From the NCBI RefSeq assembly GCF_006386545.1, contig NZ_SWAR01000039.1:1-50201 (forward strand): a DNA stretch of 50,201 nucleotides, given 5' to 3'. Each line of letters opens with the position of its first letter. Positions within the stretch are counted from its first letter, which is position 1. The DNA is from Methylibium rhizosphaerae (GTDB lineage: Bacteria > Pseudomonadota > Gammaproteobacteria > Burkholderiales > Burkholderiaceae_C). Below the pieces are notes generated by a model, which saw nothing but the letters and a program-made list of their open reading frames with translations, made no database searches and was not told where the DNA came from. A program made the translations under genes and the position numbers. This document shows positions 21,469-30,219 of the stretch, in pieces.

Positions 21469-21499
21469 GGGGAGTTCTCCTGTGCAGGAGCACGCCCGC

Positions 21500-21572
21500 A
21501 GGATACAAGCCATGACCAATATCGTCAACATACAAGCTTTGGCAGATGTTCCCGTATAGGCCAAAGCTTGTA
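21500..21572 (-). promoter_or_regulatory. hipBA promoter and operator
   Basis: On the minus strand TTGACG (21528-21523), a 17-base spacer and TATCCT (21505-21500) make a good sigma-70 promoter. Upstream lies a perfect inverted repeat, 13-base arms TACAAGCTTTGGC (21531-21543) and GCCAAAGCTTGTA (21560-21572), 16 bases apart. A third TACAAGC half-site (21504-21510) overlaps the -10. This arrangement of three half-sites across a promoter fits cooperative repression by the HipB-type dimer and HipA. Confidence 0.75.
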
Positions 21573-21642
21573 CCACCCGAATACAGGCCGTGGCTGATAG
21601 GGCGCCATGAGGCGCAAGACCCGGCAAGGCATGGCCTCGCGA

Positions 21643-22266
21643 TCACGCCTTGGTCGTGGGCTTGGGCTTGAAGATGTGGACGGTCTCGCCGCGCGCGAGC
21701 ATCTCCACCAGCTGGGCGATGCGCCTGGCGCGCGTCTCGGCTTTCACCGCCGTCTGGATGCGCCACAGCACCGCGTAGCGGTTGGTCGCGTTGATCGTCG
21801 CAAAGAAGGCCTTGGCCCTGGGCTGCGCCTCCAGCGCGGCCAGCAGGTCCCGGGGCACCTCGGACGTGCGCGGTCCGTCGTAGGCCCGGGCCCAGCGGCC
21901 GTCGGCCTTGGCGGCCTCGATCTGCGCGTGCCCCGGCGCCTGCATGCGGCCCGCCTCGATGAGCGCCGCGACCTTGTCGACGTTGGTTTTCGACCAGACG
22001 CTGCGAGCACGCCGCGGCGTGAAGCGCTGGAGGAAATGCTGATCGTCAAGGCCCTTCTTCTGGCCGTCGATCCAGCCCCAGCAGAGCGCGATCTCCACCG
22101 CCTCGGGGTAGGTGACGCTGGGCTGGTCGGCCCCCCGCTTGGCGATCTTCAGCCAGAGGCCGTCGGAAACGGCGTGGTTCTTCCTGAGCCAGGACTCGAA
22201 GGCCGTGGCGCTCTTGAACAACCTCGGCTCAGCGTCGGATCGGAGCGTGGATCGGGTGGCAGGCAT
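21643..22266 (-). CDS. YdeI/OmpD-associated family protein
   Basis: This 207-residue protein of the YdeI/OmdA family contains the family blocks FESWLRKNHAVSDGLWLKIAKRG, VTYPEAVEIALCWGWIDGQKKGLDDQHFLQRFTPRRARSVWSKTNVDKVAALIEAGRM and the C-terminal FATINATNRYAVLWRIQTAVKAETRARRIAQLVEMLARGE. Function is not firmly known, and the family is sometimes linked to stress resistance. The start at 22266 is the ATG of MPATRSTLRSD. Longer versions would cross the divergent gene. It diverges from the alpha/beta hydrolase gene with 58 bases between starts. Confidence 0.9.
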   Translation of the reverse strand: MPATRSTLRSDAEPRLFKSATAFESWLRKNHAVSDGLWLKIAKRGADQPSVTYPEAVEIALCWGWIDGQKKGLDDQHFLQRFTPRRARSVWSKTNVDKVAALIEAGRMQAPGHAQIEAAKADGRWARAYDGPRTSEVPRDLLAALEAQPRAKAFFATINATNRYAVLWRIQTAVKAETRARRIAQLVEMLARGETVHIFKPKPTTKA

Positions 22267-22324
22267 CGCGTCGAGTGTGCCGCAGGTCGATAGCATCTTC
22301 CCTGCCGACAACCCTGGAGCCCCC

Positions 22325-23560
22325 ATGCAATCCACCACCTACCGCCAGCCCGGCCTGCGGGTGACCGAGCACACCCTGGAGGTGCCGCTCGACCATGCGC
22401 AGCCCGACGGCGAGCGCATCGAAGTCTTCGGGCGTGCGGTCGTCCTGGCCGAGAAGGCCGACGCCAACCAGCCCTGGCTGGTCTTCCTGCAGGGCGGGCC
22501 GGGCTTCGAGGGCCCGCGACCGGCATCGCCCGACTCGCCGGCCTGGCTGCAGCGGGCGCTGGCCGACTACCGCGTGCTGTTGCTCGACCAGCGCGGCATG
22601 GGGCGCTCGACGCCGGTCGGCCCGGCCGACGCCGGGGCCGCAGCACCGCAGGTGCTGGCCGACCGCCTGGCCCTGTACCGCGCCGACGCGATCGTGCGCG
22701 ACGCAGAGTGCTTTCGCGAGGCCCTGGGTGTCGACCGCTGGTCCGTGCTCGGCCAGAGCTTCGGCGGCTTCTGCGCGGTGACCTACCTGTCCACCTTTCC
22801 GGGCTCGTTGCGCGAAGCCTTCATCACGGGCGGCCTGCCGCCGCTGGACCGCGGCATCGACGAGGTGTACCGGGAGACCTACCGCACGACGCTGGAAAGA
22901 ACCGGCCAGCACCATGAGCGTTATCCGCAGGACCGCGATCGCCTGCGCAGCCTGATGGCCCGCCTGGCGGCCGAGGACGTGCGGCTGCCCGGCGGCGACC
23001 GCCTGACGCCGCACCGCCTGCGCCAGCTCGGCCTGATGCTGGGCACGGGCACGGGCTCGGAGAAGCTGCACCACTTGCTGGAACTCCCCTGCGCAAGCCC
23101 GGCCTTCCTGCACGACGTGGAGAGAGCGTCACCCTTCGTGCGCAACCCTCTGTACGCGGTGATCCACGAGTCCTGCTATGCCAACGGCCAGGTCAGCGCC
23201 TGGTCGGCGCAGCGTGTCATGCCCGCCGAGCTGGCCGACGATCCCACAGCGCTCACCGGCGAGCATGTCTTTCCGTGGATGTTCGAAGAGTTCGCAGGCC
23301 TGGCACCGTTTCGCGACGCCGCAGGACTGCTGGCACACCGGCACTGGGGCCCGCTGTACGACCCCCGGGTGCTGGCCCTCAACGAGGTGCCGTGCGCCGC
23401 GGCCATCTATGTCGATGACATGTACGTCCCGCGGGCGTTCTCGGAACAGACGGCCCGCCACATCCGGGGACTGCGCCCCTGGATCACGAACGAGTTCCAG
23501 CACGACGGCCTCCACTCGGGCAAGGTGCTCGGCCGGCTCATCGAGATGGTCCGAAGCTAG
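22325..23560 (+). CDS. Alpha/beta hydrolase, proline iminopeptidase-like (S33)
   Basis: This is a 411-residue cytosolic hydrolase. The oxyanion-hole motif LVFLQGGPGFEGPRP, the strand RVLLLDQRGMGRSTP, the nucleophile elbow LGQSFGGFCAVTY and a late acidic residue and histidine (IYVDDMYVP, FQHDGLHSG) match S33 prolyl aminopeptidases. HGGPG is changed to QGGPG as in many homologues. It should remove N-terminal proline from short peptides or cleave similar amides. It has no signal peptide. It is transcribed alone. Confidence 0.92.
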   Translation: MQSTTYRQPGLRVTEHTLEVPLDHAQPDGERIEVFGRAVVLAEKADANQPWLVFLQGGPGFEGPRPASPDSPAWLQRALADYRVLLLDQRGMGRSTPVGPADAGAAAPQVLADRLALYRADAIVRDAECFREALGVDRWSVLGQSFGGFCAVTYLSTFPGSLREAFITGGLPPLDRGIDEVYRETYRTTLERTGQHHERYPQDRDRLRSLMARLAAEDVRLPGGDRLTPHRLRQLGLMLGTGTGSEKLHHLLELPCASPAFLHDVERASPFVRNPLYAVIHESCYANGQVSAWSAQRVMPAELADDPTALTGEHVFPWMFEEFAGLAPFRDAAGLLAHRHWGPLYDPRVLALNEVPCAAAIYVDDMYVPRAFSEQTARHIRGLRPWITNEFQHDGLHSGKVLGRLIEMVRS

Positions 23561-23589
23561 GGCCCGGCCACGGCTGCCGGCCGCGCCGA

Positions 23590-23922
23590 TCAGCCGCGCT
23601 CGACGCTCACGCTCGAATCGCAGCCCCGGCCTGCCGCAATCCAGCGCCGGGCCAGGCGAGCGGCCCAAGGAGCGGCCCAGCCCAGAGCGGCCGGCAGATG
23701 GCGCCGCGGCTGCTCGACGAGCCCGCAGCGGTAGCGGCCGGCGGGCGCCTGCCAGACCAGCGCCTTGCAGGGGCCGCTGCGCCGCCGGCTCACCAGCCGG
23801 CCCGCCGGGCATGGTTCGCTCGCGCAACAGACGCCGCAGCCGTTGCACGGCCTGCCTTCGGGAGGCTTGGGCGGGGCGCCCGGGTGCAAGTGGATGACGA
23901 TGGCGATGGCCTGGAGGGACAT
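23590..23922 (-). CDS. Cysteine-cluster conserved protein
   Basis: This 110-residue protein is one I recall as a conserved hypothetical in Burkholderiales but cannot name. The block CNGCGVCCASEPCP (about residues 26-39) has five cysteines with ferredoxin-like or YkgJ-like spacing, and three more follow (GPCKAL, YRCGL, GRGCDS). It may bind zinc or an iron-sulfur cluster. The end WAARLARRWIAAGRGCDSSV is also typical of these homologues. No signal peptide is present. It lies 61 bases from the kinase gene end and may be read through from that unit. Confidence 0.75.
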   Translation of the reverse strand: MSLQAIAIVIHLHPGAPPKPPEGRPCNGCGVCCASEPCPAGRLVSRRRSGPCKALVWQAPAGRYRCGLVEQPRRHLPAALGWAAPWAARLARRWIAAGRGCDSSVSVERG

Positions 23923-23983
23923 GGGGCGATCTTCGCCACGAACGGCGCCGGCCGATCGCCGGAAAAGCGGTGTCGGTTCCGGC

Positions 23984-25288
23984 TCAGCCCGTTCGCCGCA
24001 AGAGCACGCTCACCACGTGCCGGCCTTCGCGCCGCTCGAAAGCGAGGGTGCCGCCCATGCGCGCCACCGTACGCGCAACGATGGCCAGCCCCAGGCCGGT
24101 GCCCGGTGTGCCGCGGGCCGAATCGCCGCGGGCGAAGGCCTGCAGCAGCGCTTCGCGGCGCGCATCGGGCAGGCCTTCGCCCGCATCGCTCACTTCGACG
24201 AGCGCGAAGCCGTCGCCGCGGTCGGCCACGAACAGCTCCACCGGCGCGCGGCCGTGCTTGAAGGCGTTGTCGAGCAGGTTGTCGATCAGCCGCTCGAGCA
24301 GCAACGGATGGGTTTGCGCCAGCAGCACCGGCGCCTCGGCGTGCACGACCAGCTCTTCCGCGGGCCGGCCGGTGGCGGCGGCGGCGGCGCGCGCCACGGC
24401 CGCCAGGTCCGCGGCCTGGTCGAGCGCCAGCTCGCCGGCCCGAACGTGGTCGAGGAAGCTGCCGATCAGCCGGTCGGCCGCCTGCGTGTTGCGCACGATG
24501 GCATCGCGCCACGGCGCGGCATCAGGCGATTCGGGCAGCAGCTCGGCCGCGGTGCGGATGCGCGCGAGCGGGCTGCGCAGGTCGTGCGACACGCCCGCCA
24601 GCAGCAGCGAGCGCTCGCGTTCGTGACGCTCGAAGCGCTGCAGCAGCTCGTCGTACGCGGCTTCCATGGCGGCGATCTCGGGCGAGGCGCTGCGGTGCTT
24701 CGGCTGGCCCGCCGCGGGCAGCGCTTCGCCCGGGCGCAGCGACAGCATGCGCGTGCGCAATTGCTCGAGCGGCCGCGTCAGGCGGCGGGTGAAGGCCCAG
24801 CTCACGCCGGCCACCAGCAGCGTGGCCAGCAGCACCGCCAGCAGGAAGCGCCCCGGCAGGCGCGCGGCCAGCGCCGGGTCGGCCACGCCCAGCCACACCG
24901 CCTCACCGCCCGGTGTGCCGACCTGCAGCCACAGCACCGGCCCGCCGTCGCCACGCGCCAGCACCGAGTCTTGCAGCGGCACCCCGCGGCGGCGCAGCTC
25001 GTCGGCCAGCGCCCGCAGGCGCGGGGCGTTCTGGCCGGCCACCCGCTCGTCCTGCGGCCGGCCGGCGCCGCGCAGCACCATGGGCGGCGCGGTGCTGTCG
25101 GGCACCGCAGGCCAGCCCGCGGCCTGCCGCAGCACCGGCGCCAGGCGCTGCCCCACCAGCCGCGCGATGGTGACGTTGCGCTCGACGTAGAGCAGCGCGC
25201 CGAACACAAGCAGCACGGCGCTGGCCAGGACGGCCTGCAGGAGCAGCAAACGGGCGAAGAGGCTGTCGAAGCGCTTGAGCTTGAACAT
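23984..25288 (-). CDS. Sensor histidine kinase, EnvZ-like
   Basis: This is a 434-residue inner-membrane kinase. It has a first helix at about 12-34 (LLLLQAVLASAVLLVFGALLYV), a periplasmic loop to about 145, a second helix (LLAVLLATLLVAGVSWAF) and a HAMP region. The phosphoacceptor is LAGVSHDLRSPLARIRTA. The ATPase domain has N-box LIDNLLDNAFKHG, DAGEGLP and GTGLGLAIV. The regulator gene starts the unit and lies seven bases upstream. Signal unknown. The HDLRSPL motif places it with EnvZ-type kinases. Confidence 0.93.
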   Translation of the reverse strand: MFKLKRFDSLFARLLLLQAVLASAVLLVFGALLYVERNVTIARLVGQRLAPVLRQAAGWPAVPDSTAPPMVLRGAGRPQDERVAGQNAPRLRALADELRRRGVPLQDSVLARGDGGPVLWLQVGTPGGEAVWLGVADPALAARLPGRFLLAVLLATLLVAGVSWAFTRRLTRPLEQLRTRMLSLRPGEALPAAGQPKHRSASPEIAAMEAAYDELLQRFERHERERSLLLAGVSHDLRSPLARIRTAAELLPESPDAAPWRDAIVRNTQAADRLIGSFLDHVRAGELALDQAADLAAVARAAAAATGRPAEELVVHAEAPVLLAQTHPLLLERLIDNLLDNAFKHGRAPVELFVADRGDGFALVEVSDAGEGLPDARREALLQAFARGDSARGTPGTGLGLAIVARTVARMGGTLAFERREGRHVVSVLLRRTG

Positions 25289-25295
25289 GCACGGA

Positions 25296-26000
25296 CTACC
25301 GGGGCACGAACACGTAGCCTTCGCCGCGCACCGTGTCGATCCATTCCTTGCCCGGACTGGCCTCGCGCAGCTTGCGGCGCAGCCTGGCCACCTGCACGTC
25401 GACGGTGCGGTCCTGCGGCTTGTAGCTGCCGGCCTGCACCGCGTCGCTCAGCGCTTCGCGCGAGATCGCGCGGCCCGGCGTGCGCGCCAGCGCGGCCAGC
25501 AGCTTGTATTCGACGCTGGTGAGGGCCACGGCGCGGTCGCCGGCCAGCACCTCGCGCCGCAGCAGGTCGACCGACAGGCCCTCGAAGCGCAGCAGCACCG
25601 CGTCGCCCCGGCCGGGCGCCTGGCGGCGCAGCAGCGCGCGCACGCGCGCCACCAGCTCGCGCGGCTCGAACGGCTTGGCCAGGTAGTCGTCGGCGCCGAT
25701 CTCCAGGCCCAGCACGCGGTCCATCGGGTCGCCCCTGGCGGTGAACATCAGCAGGCCCAGGTGCGGTTGCGCGGCGCGCCATCGGCGGCACAGCTCGTAG
25801 CCGCTCGTGTCGGGCAGCATCACGTCGAGCAGCACCGCGTCGGGCCGGCGTTCGGCCAGCAGGCGTTCGCCGTCGCCGCCGGTCAGCGCAGCCTGCACCT
25901 CCCAGCCTTCCCGTCCGAGCAGCGCGGCCACCATGGCCGACAGCTCGGCGTCGTCATCGACGATGAGGATCAGCGGCCGCGAAGTCGAGCTGGACTGCAT
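25296..26000 (-). CDS. OmpR-family response regulator
   Basis: This 234-residue regulator has a receiver domain with acidic pocket IVDDDAE, phosphoacceptor in DAVLLDVMLPDTSGYEL and Lys in DYLAKPFEPRELVAR. The C-terminal winged helix (ALTSVEYKLLAALARTPGRAISREAL…DRTVDVQVARLRRKLRE…WIDTVRGEGYVF) binds DNA. It is paired with the kinase downstream. The divergent lipoprotein gene and a TGCA-type inverted repeat in the shared upstream region suggest control of that gene and of itself. Confidence 0.95.
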   Translation of the reverse strand: MQSSSTSRPLILIVDDDAELSAMVAALLGREGWEVQAALTGGDGERLLAERRPDAVLLDVMLPDTSGYELCRRWRAAQPHLGLLMFTARGDPMDRVLGLEIGADDYLAKPFEPRELVARVRALLRRQAPGRGDAVLLRFEGLSVDLLRREVLAGDRAVALTSVEYKLLAALARTPGRAISREALSDAVQAGSYKPQDRTVDVQVARLRRKLREASPGKEWIDTVRGEGYVFVPR

Positions 26001-26039
26001 GGCGCCGCAGTGTAGGCGCCGGAAACATCCGGTTCCGCC

Positions 26040-26074
26040 ACATTGCAGGACTGTCGCAATTCGTCATGCAATGT
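26040..26074. promoter_or_regulatory. Inverted repeat between regulator and lipoprotein genes
   Basis: ACATTGCA (26040-26047) and TGCAATGT (26067-26074) are perfect inverted arms 19 bases apart, with GTCGCAAT in between as a partial third copy. The position in the 134-base divergent region fits binding sites for the OmpR-type regulator. This is a proposal from position and symmetry only. Confidence 0.4.
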
Positions 26075-26134
26075 CTGTGGCCGCACCGCGGCCGGCGCGT
26101 TGAATGAGCACCACATCCAACCGAGGAGCCTTGC

Positions 26135-27073
26135 ATGAAGACCCGTCCCGCCTGCCTGCCCACCACCTTGTCGATGGCCGCCGCGGCCGCCCTGCTTGCC
26201 GCCTGCGGCGGCGGGGGCGGCGACACCCCGGCCCCGCCCGACACCACCGTGAGCCAGGCCAGCGCCGAATCGATGAGCGCCAACAGCGCCGTCATCGCGA
26301 CCGAAGGCACCGATGCATCAGCCGTCGTGCTGCAGGCCGCCAAGGCGGTGGTGGCCACCGGCCAGGCCAGCGTGACGGTGAACTGCGCCGGCGGCGGCAC
26401 CGCCGTCTTCACCGCCAGCGGCAACGCCGGCACGCTGGGCAACGGCGTGCTCGACACCGGCGAGGTCTACAGCGTGAGCTTCACCCAATGCCGCGGCAGT
26501 GCCGGCGCGGCCAGCGTGAACGGCCAGGCGACGCTGACGGTGCTGGCCGCCGGCGGCGGCACCACCCAGGTGGCCACCGCCACGCAGGGCCTCACCGTGG
26601 CCCTGCCGCACCGCACGCTCACGCACGAAGGCAGCTCCACCTTCACCGAAACGGTGGCCACCAACGGCGCCGCGACCACCACGACACAACGCTGGCAGTC
26701 GGCGCAGGTGCAGCTCACCAGCCAGCGCGAGCTCCGCACCAGCCGCTACACCTTGAGCGACGTGGACCTGACCCGCGTGGTCGCCACCAGCGGCGGCACG
26801 CTCACCGGCAGCACCGCCAGCGGCCGCTACACCATGAGCGCCGACCTGCCGAACCTCGACTGGAGCATCACCGTCGAGACGCAGCGGCCCCTCGTCTACG
26901 ACGCCGGCGGCGCGCTGACCGACGGGCAATGGACGATGACGCTGCCGCACAACCGCGTCGGCGTGAACGTGACCCTGCCGAGCGTGACGGTGACACTGGA
27001 TCGCGGCCCCGACGGCACGATCGACCAGACCTGGGTGTTCACCGTGAGCGGGCTGGCGGCCGAGGCGGGCTGA
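26135..27073 (+). CDS. Lipoprotein, Thr/Ala-rich, unknown function
   Basis: This 312-residue protein has a lipoprotein signal (AAAALLAACGGGGGD, lipid Cys at about residue 24) and a flexible glycine/proline stretch. The beta-rich body contains repeated short elements (VNCAGGGTAVFTASGNAG, SGGTLTGSTASGRYTMS, VTLPSVTVTLDRGPDGTIDQTWVFTVSG). Two body cysteines (VNCAGG and TQCRG) may form a disulfide. I do not recognise the family. It has GAGGAG before the start and diverges from the OmpR-type system, which may control it. It is probably anchored in the outer membrane. Confidence 0.8.
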   Translation: MKTRPACLPTTLSMAAAAALLAACGGGGGDTPAPPDTTVSQASAESMSANSAVIATEGTDASAVVLQAAKAVVATGQASVTVNCAGGGTAVFTASGNAGTLGNGVLDTGEVYSVSFTQCRGSAGAASVNGQATLTVLAAGGGTTQVATATQGLTVALPHRTLTHEGSSTFTETVATNGAATTTTQRWQSAQVQLTSQRELRTSRYTLSDVDLTRVVATSGGTLTGSTASGRYTMSADLPNLDWSITVETQRPLVYDAGGALTDGQWTMTLPHNRVGVNVTLPSVTVTLDRGPDGTIDQTWVFTVSGLAAEAG

Positions 27074-27130
27074 GCCGAGGTTGCTTGTTGATGCCCCGGG
27101 GCGCGATCGAGGCCGTACAGTCCGAGGCCC

Positions 27131-27502
27131 ATGACACTGCTTTCGGAACTTCAAGCCCTTGAAGTGGAGCTGCACCACCCCGGCGTCCGCTGCGATGCCG
27201 TGCGGCTGGAGCAGCTTCTTCATGCCGAGTTTCGCGAGGTCGGTCGGTCGGGCCGCCACTACGACTTCGGCATCGTCCTCAAGTTCTTGTCGGAGCAGCT
27301 CGCCCCGCCCTCGGTCGTCCCGAGCGACTTTTCCGTCAGCCAGCTGGCTCCGGAGGTGGCACTGCTCACCTACCGCTCGGCGCATCGCCAGCCGGATGGC
27401 AGCCTGTCGAATCACACCCTGCGCGCTTCGGTGTGGATGCGGGTCGACGGCCGCTGGCAGCTGCGCTATCACCAGGGCACGCCGGCCGCCGAGCCGTGGT
27501 AG
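27131..27502 (+). CDS. DUF4440/NTF2-like protein
   Basis: This 123-residue protein matches the DUF4440 branch of the NTF2-like fold: LQALEVELHHPGVRCDAVRLEQLLHAEFREVGRSGRHYDFGIVLKFL at the start, then strands DFSVSQLAPEVALLTYRSAHR, HTLRASVWMRVDGRWQLRYHQGTP. A small ligand-binding or subunit role is usual, but the function is unknown. It is followed 13 bases later by a GNAT gene and then a LysE-type exporter, so the three are likely co-transcribed. Confidence 0.85.
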   Translation: MTLLSELQALEVELHHPGVRCDAVRLEQLLHAEFREVGRSGRHYDFGIVLKFLSEQLAPPSVVPSDFSVSQLAPEVALLTYRSAHRQPDGSLSNHTLRASVWMRVDGRWQLRYHQGTPAAEPW

Positions 27503-27515
27503 CGTCGCCGCCGCC

Positions 27516-27971
27516 ATGCGCACGACCCTCGAATCGCCCGACCAGCCGGAGGTGCTGCAGCTCATTGCCGAGCTGGACGCCTACCAGGACACCCTGTACC
27601 CGCCCGAAAGCCGGTATGCCCTGGACCTCGCCTCGCTCAAGCAACCCAACGTCCTGTTTGCCGTGGCACGCCTGCCCTCGGGCCGCGCGGTCGGCTGCGG
27701 GGCGGTCGTGCTGGGCCCGGAATACGGCGAGGTCAAGCGCATGTACGTGCACCCGGAAAGCCGCGGCCAAGGCGTTGCCGGGCAGTTGCTCGCGCTCCTG
27801 GAGGCTCACGCCCTGGAAGGCGGCTGCCGGCTGCTGATGCTCGAAACCGGGCCGAAGCAGCCCGCGGCCCTGGCCTTCTACGAGAGCCGGGGCTTCCGCC
27901 GCAGGCCGCCGTTCGGCGACTACCCAGACGACCCGTTCAGCGTGTTCATGCAGAAGTCCATCGCCGCCTGA
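27516..27971 (+). CDS. GNAT-family N-acetyltransferase
   Basis: This 151-residue acetyltransferase has the acetyl-CoA-binding motif A visible as GEVKRMYVHPESRGQGVAGQLLALLEAHALEGG and motif B as LLMLETGPKQPAALAFYESRGFRRRPPFGDY. The RGQGVA loop is intact. The PFGDY end resembles the PA4866/YhhY-like small-molecule group. Substrate unknown. The start ATG at 27516 was chosen as the first that gives family-like length. It lies inside the DUF4440/GNAT/LysE unit. Confidence 0.92.
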   Translation: MRTTLESPDQPEVLQLIAELDAYQDTLYPPESRYALDLASLKQPNVLFAVARLPSGRAVGCGAVVLGPEYGEVKRMYVHPESRGQGVAGQLLALLEAHALEGGCRLLMLETGPKQPAALAFYESRGFRRRPPFGDYPDDPFSVFMQKSIAA

Positions 27972-27984
27972 GGACCCCGCCGCC

Positions 27985-28617
27985 ATGTCGCAGACCCTTC
28001 TCGTCTTTGCCGTCGTCGCCTTCATCGGGATCGCCACGCCCGGGCCCACCGTGCTGCTGGCCCTGAGCAACGGTTCGCGCTACGGCGTGAGGGCATCGCT
28101 GCCCGGCATGGTGGGTGCGGTGCTGTCGGACTTCGTGCTCATCTCGGCGGTGGCCCTCGGCCTGGGTGCCCTGCTGGCGGCTTCGGAGTTCTGGTTCTCG
28201 GCCGTCAAGTGGGTGGGCGTGGCCTATCTGGCCTGGCTGGGTGTGCGCATGCTGCGCTCCAGGGGCGCATTGACGCTGCCTGCCGACGACGCCGCAGCCA
28301 CAGGCCGGACAGCCTCGCGCAAGTCCATCTTCCTGCGCAGCTTCCTGGTCGCCGTCACCAACCCGAAGGGCTACCTGTTCTTCTCGGCCTTCCTGCCGCA
28401 GTTCATCGCCACCTCCGAACCGCAGGTCCCGCAGTACCTCGCGCTGGCCGTCGTGTTCGGCAGCATCGACTTCCTCGTGATGCTGGCCTACGCTGCCGCA
28501 GGTGCCCAGGCGATCCGCGCGCTGCGTGCCAACGGCGTGCTCTGGCTCGACCGCCTGTGCGGCGGCGTATTGCTGGCGCTGGCGGGCTCGCTGGCGCTGT
28601 ATCGCCGCAACGCCTGA
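27985..28617 (+). CDS. LysE/RhtB-family exporter
   Basis: This 210-residue inner-membrane protein has six hydrophobic segments. Family marks are the N-terminal FIGIATPGPTVLLALSNGSRYGVRASLPGMVGAVLSDF and the central SFLVAVTNPKGYLFFSAFLPQFI. Relatives export amino acids or homoserine lactones in exchange for protons. The exact substrate is not readable. It begins 13 bases after the GNAT gene. Confidence 0.93.
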   Translation: MSQTLLVFAVVAFIGIATPGPTVLLALSNGSRYGVRASLPGMVGAVLSDFVLISAVALGLGALLAASEFWFSAVKWVGVAYLAWLGVRMLRSRGALTLPADDAAATGRTASRKSIFLRSFLVAVTNPKGYLFFSAFLPQFIATSEPQVPQYLALAVVFGSIDFLVMLAYAAAGAQAIRALRANGVLWLDRLCGGVLLALAGSLALYRRNA

Positions 28618-28755
28618 GCCGCGATCGACCGCGCGCCGGCTGTATTGCAGCCAGGAAGGCGCCGGCTACCGATGAAATGCGCGCGTGCCGCGGCTGAAGC
28701 CAGGCTGATATGAGCGCTGCCCACACTGCCTCCCGTCCCACCACGAGGAGGCCCC

Positions 28756-30192
28756 ATGCCCTTCAAGCTCAACCGCCGCCACGTCGCAGGCCTGGCCGCT
28801 TCGGCCTGCCTCCAGGGCTGCGCCCTGTTCGCCGGCTCCAACAGCGAGGCCCCGGCTCCGGCGGCCTCGCTGCCGCCGCAATGGCATGCGCCGCTGCCGC
28901 ATGGCGGCCAGCTCGGCGAACTCGACGCCTGGTGGCAGCAGTTCGACGACCCGCTGCTCGGGCGGCTCATCACCGCCTCGCAGGCAGCCAGCCCGAGCGT
29001 CGCCCAGGCCGCCTCGCGCATCGAGCAGGCGCGGGCTTCGCGCACCGCCGCAGGCGCCGCGCTCGGCCCCACGCTGAACGCCAGCAGCAGCTTCGCCCGC
29101 GGCCGCCAGGAGCTCGGCGCGCCGCTGGCCAACACGCAGTCGGCCGGGCTGCAGGCGGCATGGGAGATCGACCTCTTCGGCGGCAACCGGGCCGGTGCCT
29201 CGGCCGCGCAGGCACGGCTCGAGGCCGCTCACGCGCAGTGGCATGACGCCCGCGTGTCGGTGGCTGCCGAGGTGGCCACCAGCTATGTGAACCACCGCGC
29301 CTGCGAAGCACAGCTGCAGCAGGCCGAAGCCGACGCCACCTCGCGCGCAGAGACGGCCCGCCTGACCGAACAGAGTGCACGCGGCGGCTTTCAGCCGGCA
29401 GCGAACGCGGCGCTCTCGCGCGCCACGGCGGCCCAGGGCCGCAACAACGTGACGCAGCAGCGCACGCAGTGCGAACTCAACGTCAAGTCGCTGGTGGCGC
29501 TCACCGGCCTGGACGAGCCGGCATTGCGCACGCAGCTGGCCGGCGCCACCGCCCGCGTGCCGCAGCCGGCCGCCATTGCGGTGCACAGCGTGCCGGCACA
29601 GGCGCTGGCCCAGCGGCCCGACCTGCTGGCCGCCGCCCGCGACGTGGTGGCCGCCAGCGCCGACCTCTCGCAGACCGAAGCGGCCCGCTACCCGCGGGTG
29701 AGCCTGGGCGGCAGCATCGGCGCCAGCCGCATCGAGACCGGCTTCGGCACCAGCGACGGCACCTTGTGGAGCCTGGGGCCGCTGACGGTCTCGCTGCCGC
29801 TCTTCGACGGCGGCACCCGCCGCGCCAACCTGCTGGCCGCGCGCGCCCGCTACGACGAAGCCGGCGCCGTGTACCGCGCACGGCTGCGCATGGCCGTGCG
29901 TGAAGTGGAGCAGGCGCTGGTCACGCTGCAGGGCACGGCCGAACGTGCGGAAGACGCTCGCATCGCGGCCGAGGGCTTCCGCACCTCGTTCGTGGCGGCG
30001 CAGACGCGCCAGCGCGGCGGGCTGGCCAGCCTGTTCGAGCTGGAAGACGCGCGACGCAGCGACCTGCAGGCGCAGAACGCATTGACCGAGCTGCAGCGCG
30101 AGCGCGTGGTCGCCTGGATCTCCCTGTACCGCGCACTCGGCGGCAGCTGGGCCGACCGGCCCGAGCCGCTGGCGCAGGGCACCCCGCGCTGA
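28756..30192 (+). CDS. RND efflux outer-membrane channel (NodT/OprM family)
   Basis: This 478-residue TolC-like lipoprotein has its signal ending in LQGC, so Cys22 should be lipidated. The two OEP repeats begin near WWQQFDDPLLGRLITAS and around AQRPDLLAAARDVVAASADLSQTEAARYPRVSLGG. The segments QAAWEIDLFGGNRA and SLGPLTVSLPLFDGGTRRA are typical of the family. GAGGAGG precedes the start. It is the first gene of an operon with adaptor and pump, a less common order (outer membrane gene first). Confidence 0.94.
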   Translation: MPFKLNRRHVAGLAASACLQGCALFAGSNSEAPAPAASLPPQWHAPLPHGGQLGELDAWWQQFDDPLLGRLITASQAASPSVAQAASRIEQARASRTAAGAALGPTLNASSSFARGRQELGAPLANTQSAGLQAAWEIDLFGGNRAGASAAQARLEAAHAQWHDARVSVAAEVATSYVNHRACEAQLQQAEADATSRAETARLTEQSARGGFQPAANAALSRATAAQGRNNVTQQRTQCELNVKSLVALTGLDEPALRTQLAGATARVPQPAAIAVHSVPAQALAQRPDLLAAARDVVAASADLSQTEAARYPRVSLGGSIGASRIETGFGTSDGTLWSLGPLTVSLPLFDGGTRRANLLAARARYDEAGAVYRARLRMAVREVEQALVTLQGTAERAEDARIAAEGFRTSFVAAQTRQRGGLASLFELEDARRSDLQAQNALTELQRERVVAWISLYRALGGSWADRPEPLAQGTPR

Positions 30193-30219
30193 CCCCAACA
30201 CCCCCACCGGAACGACACC

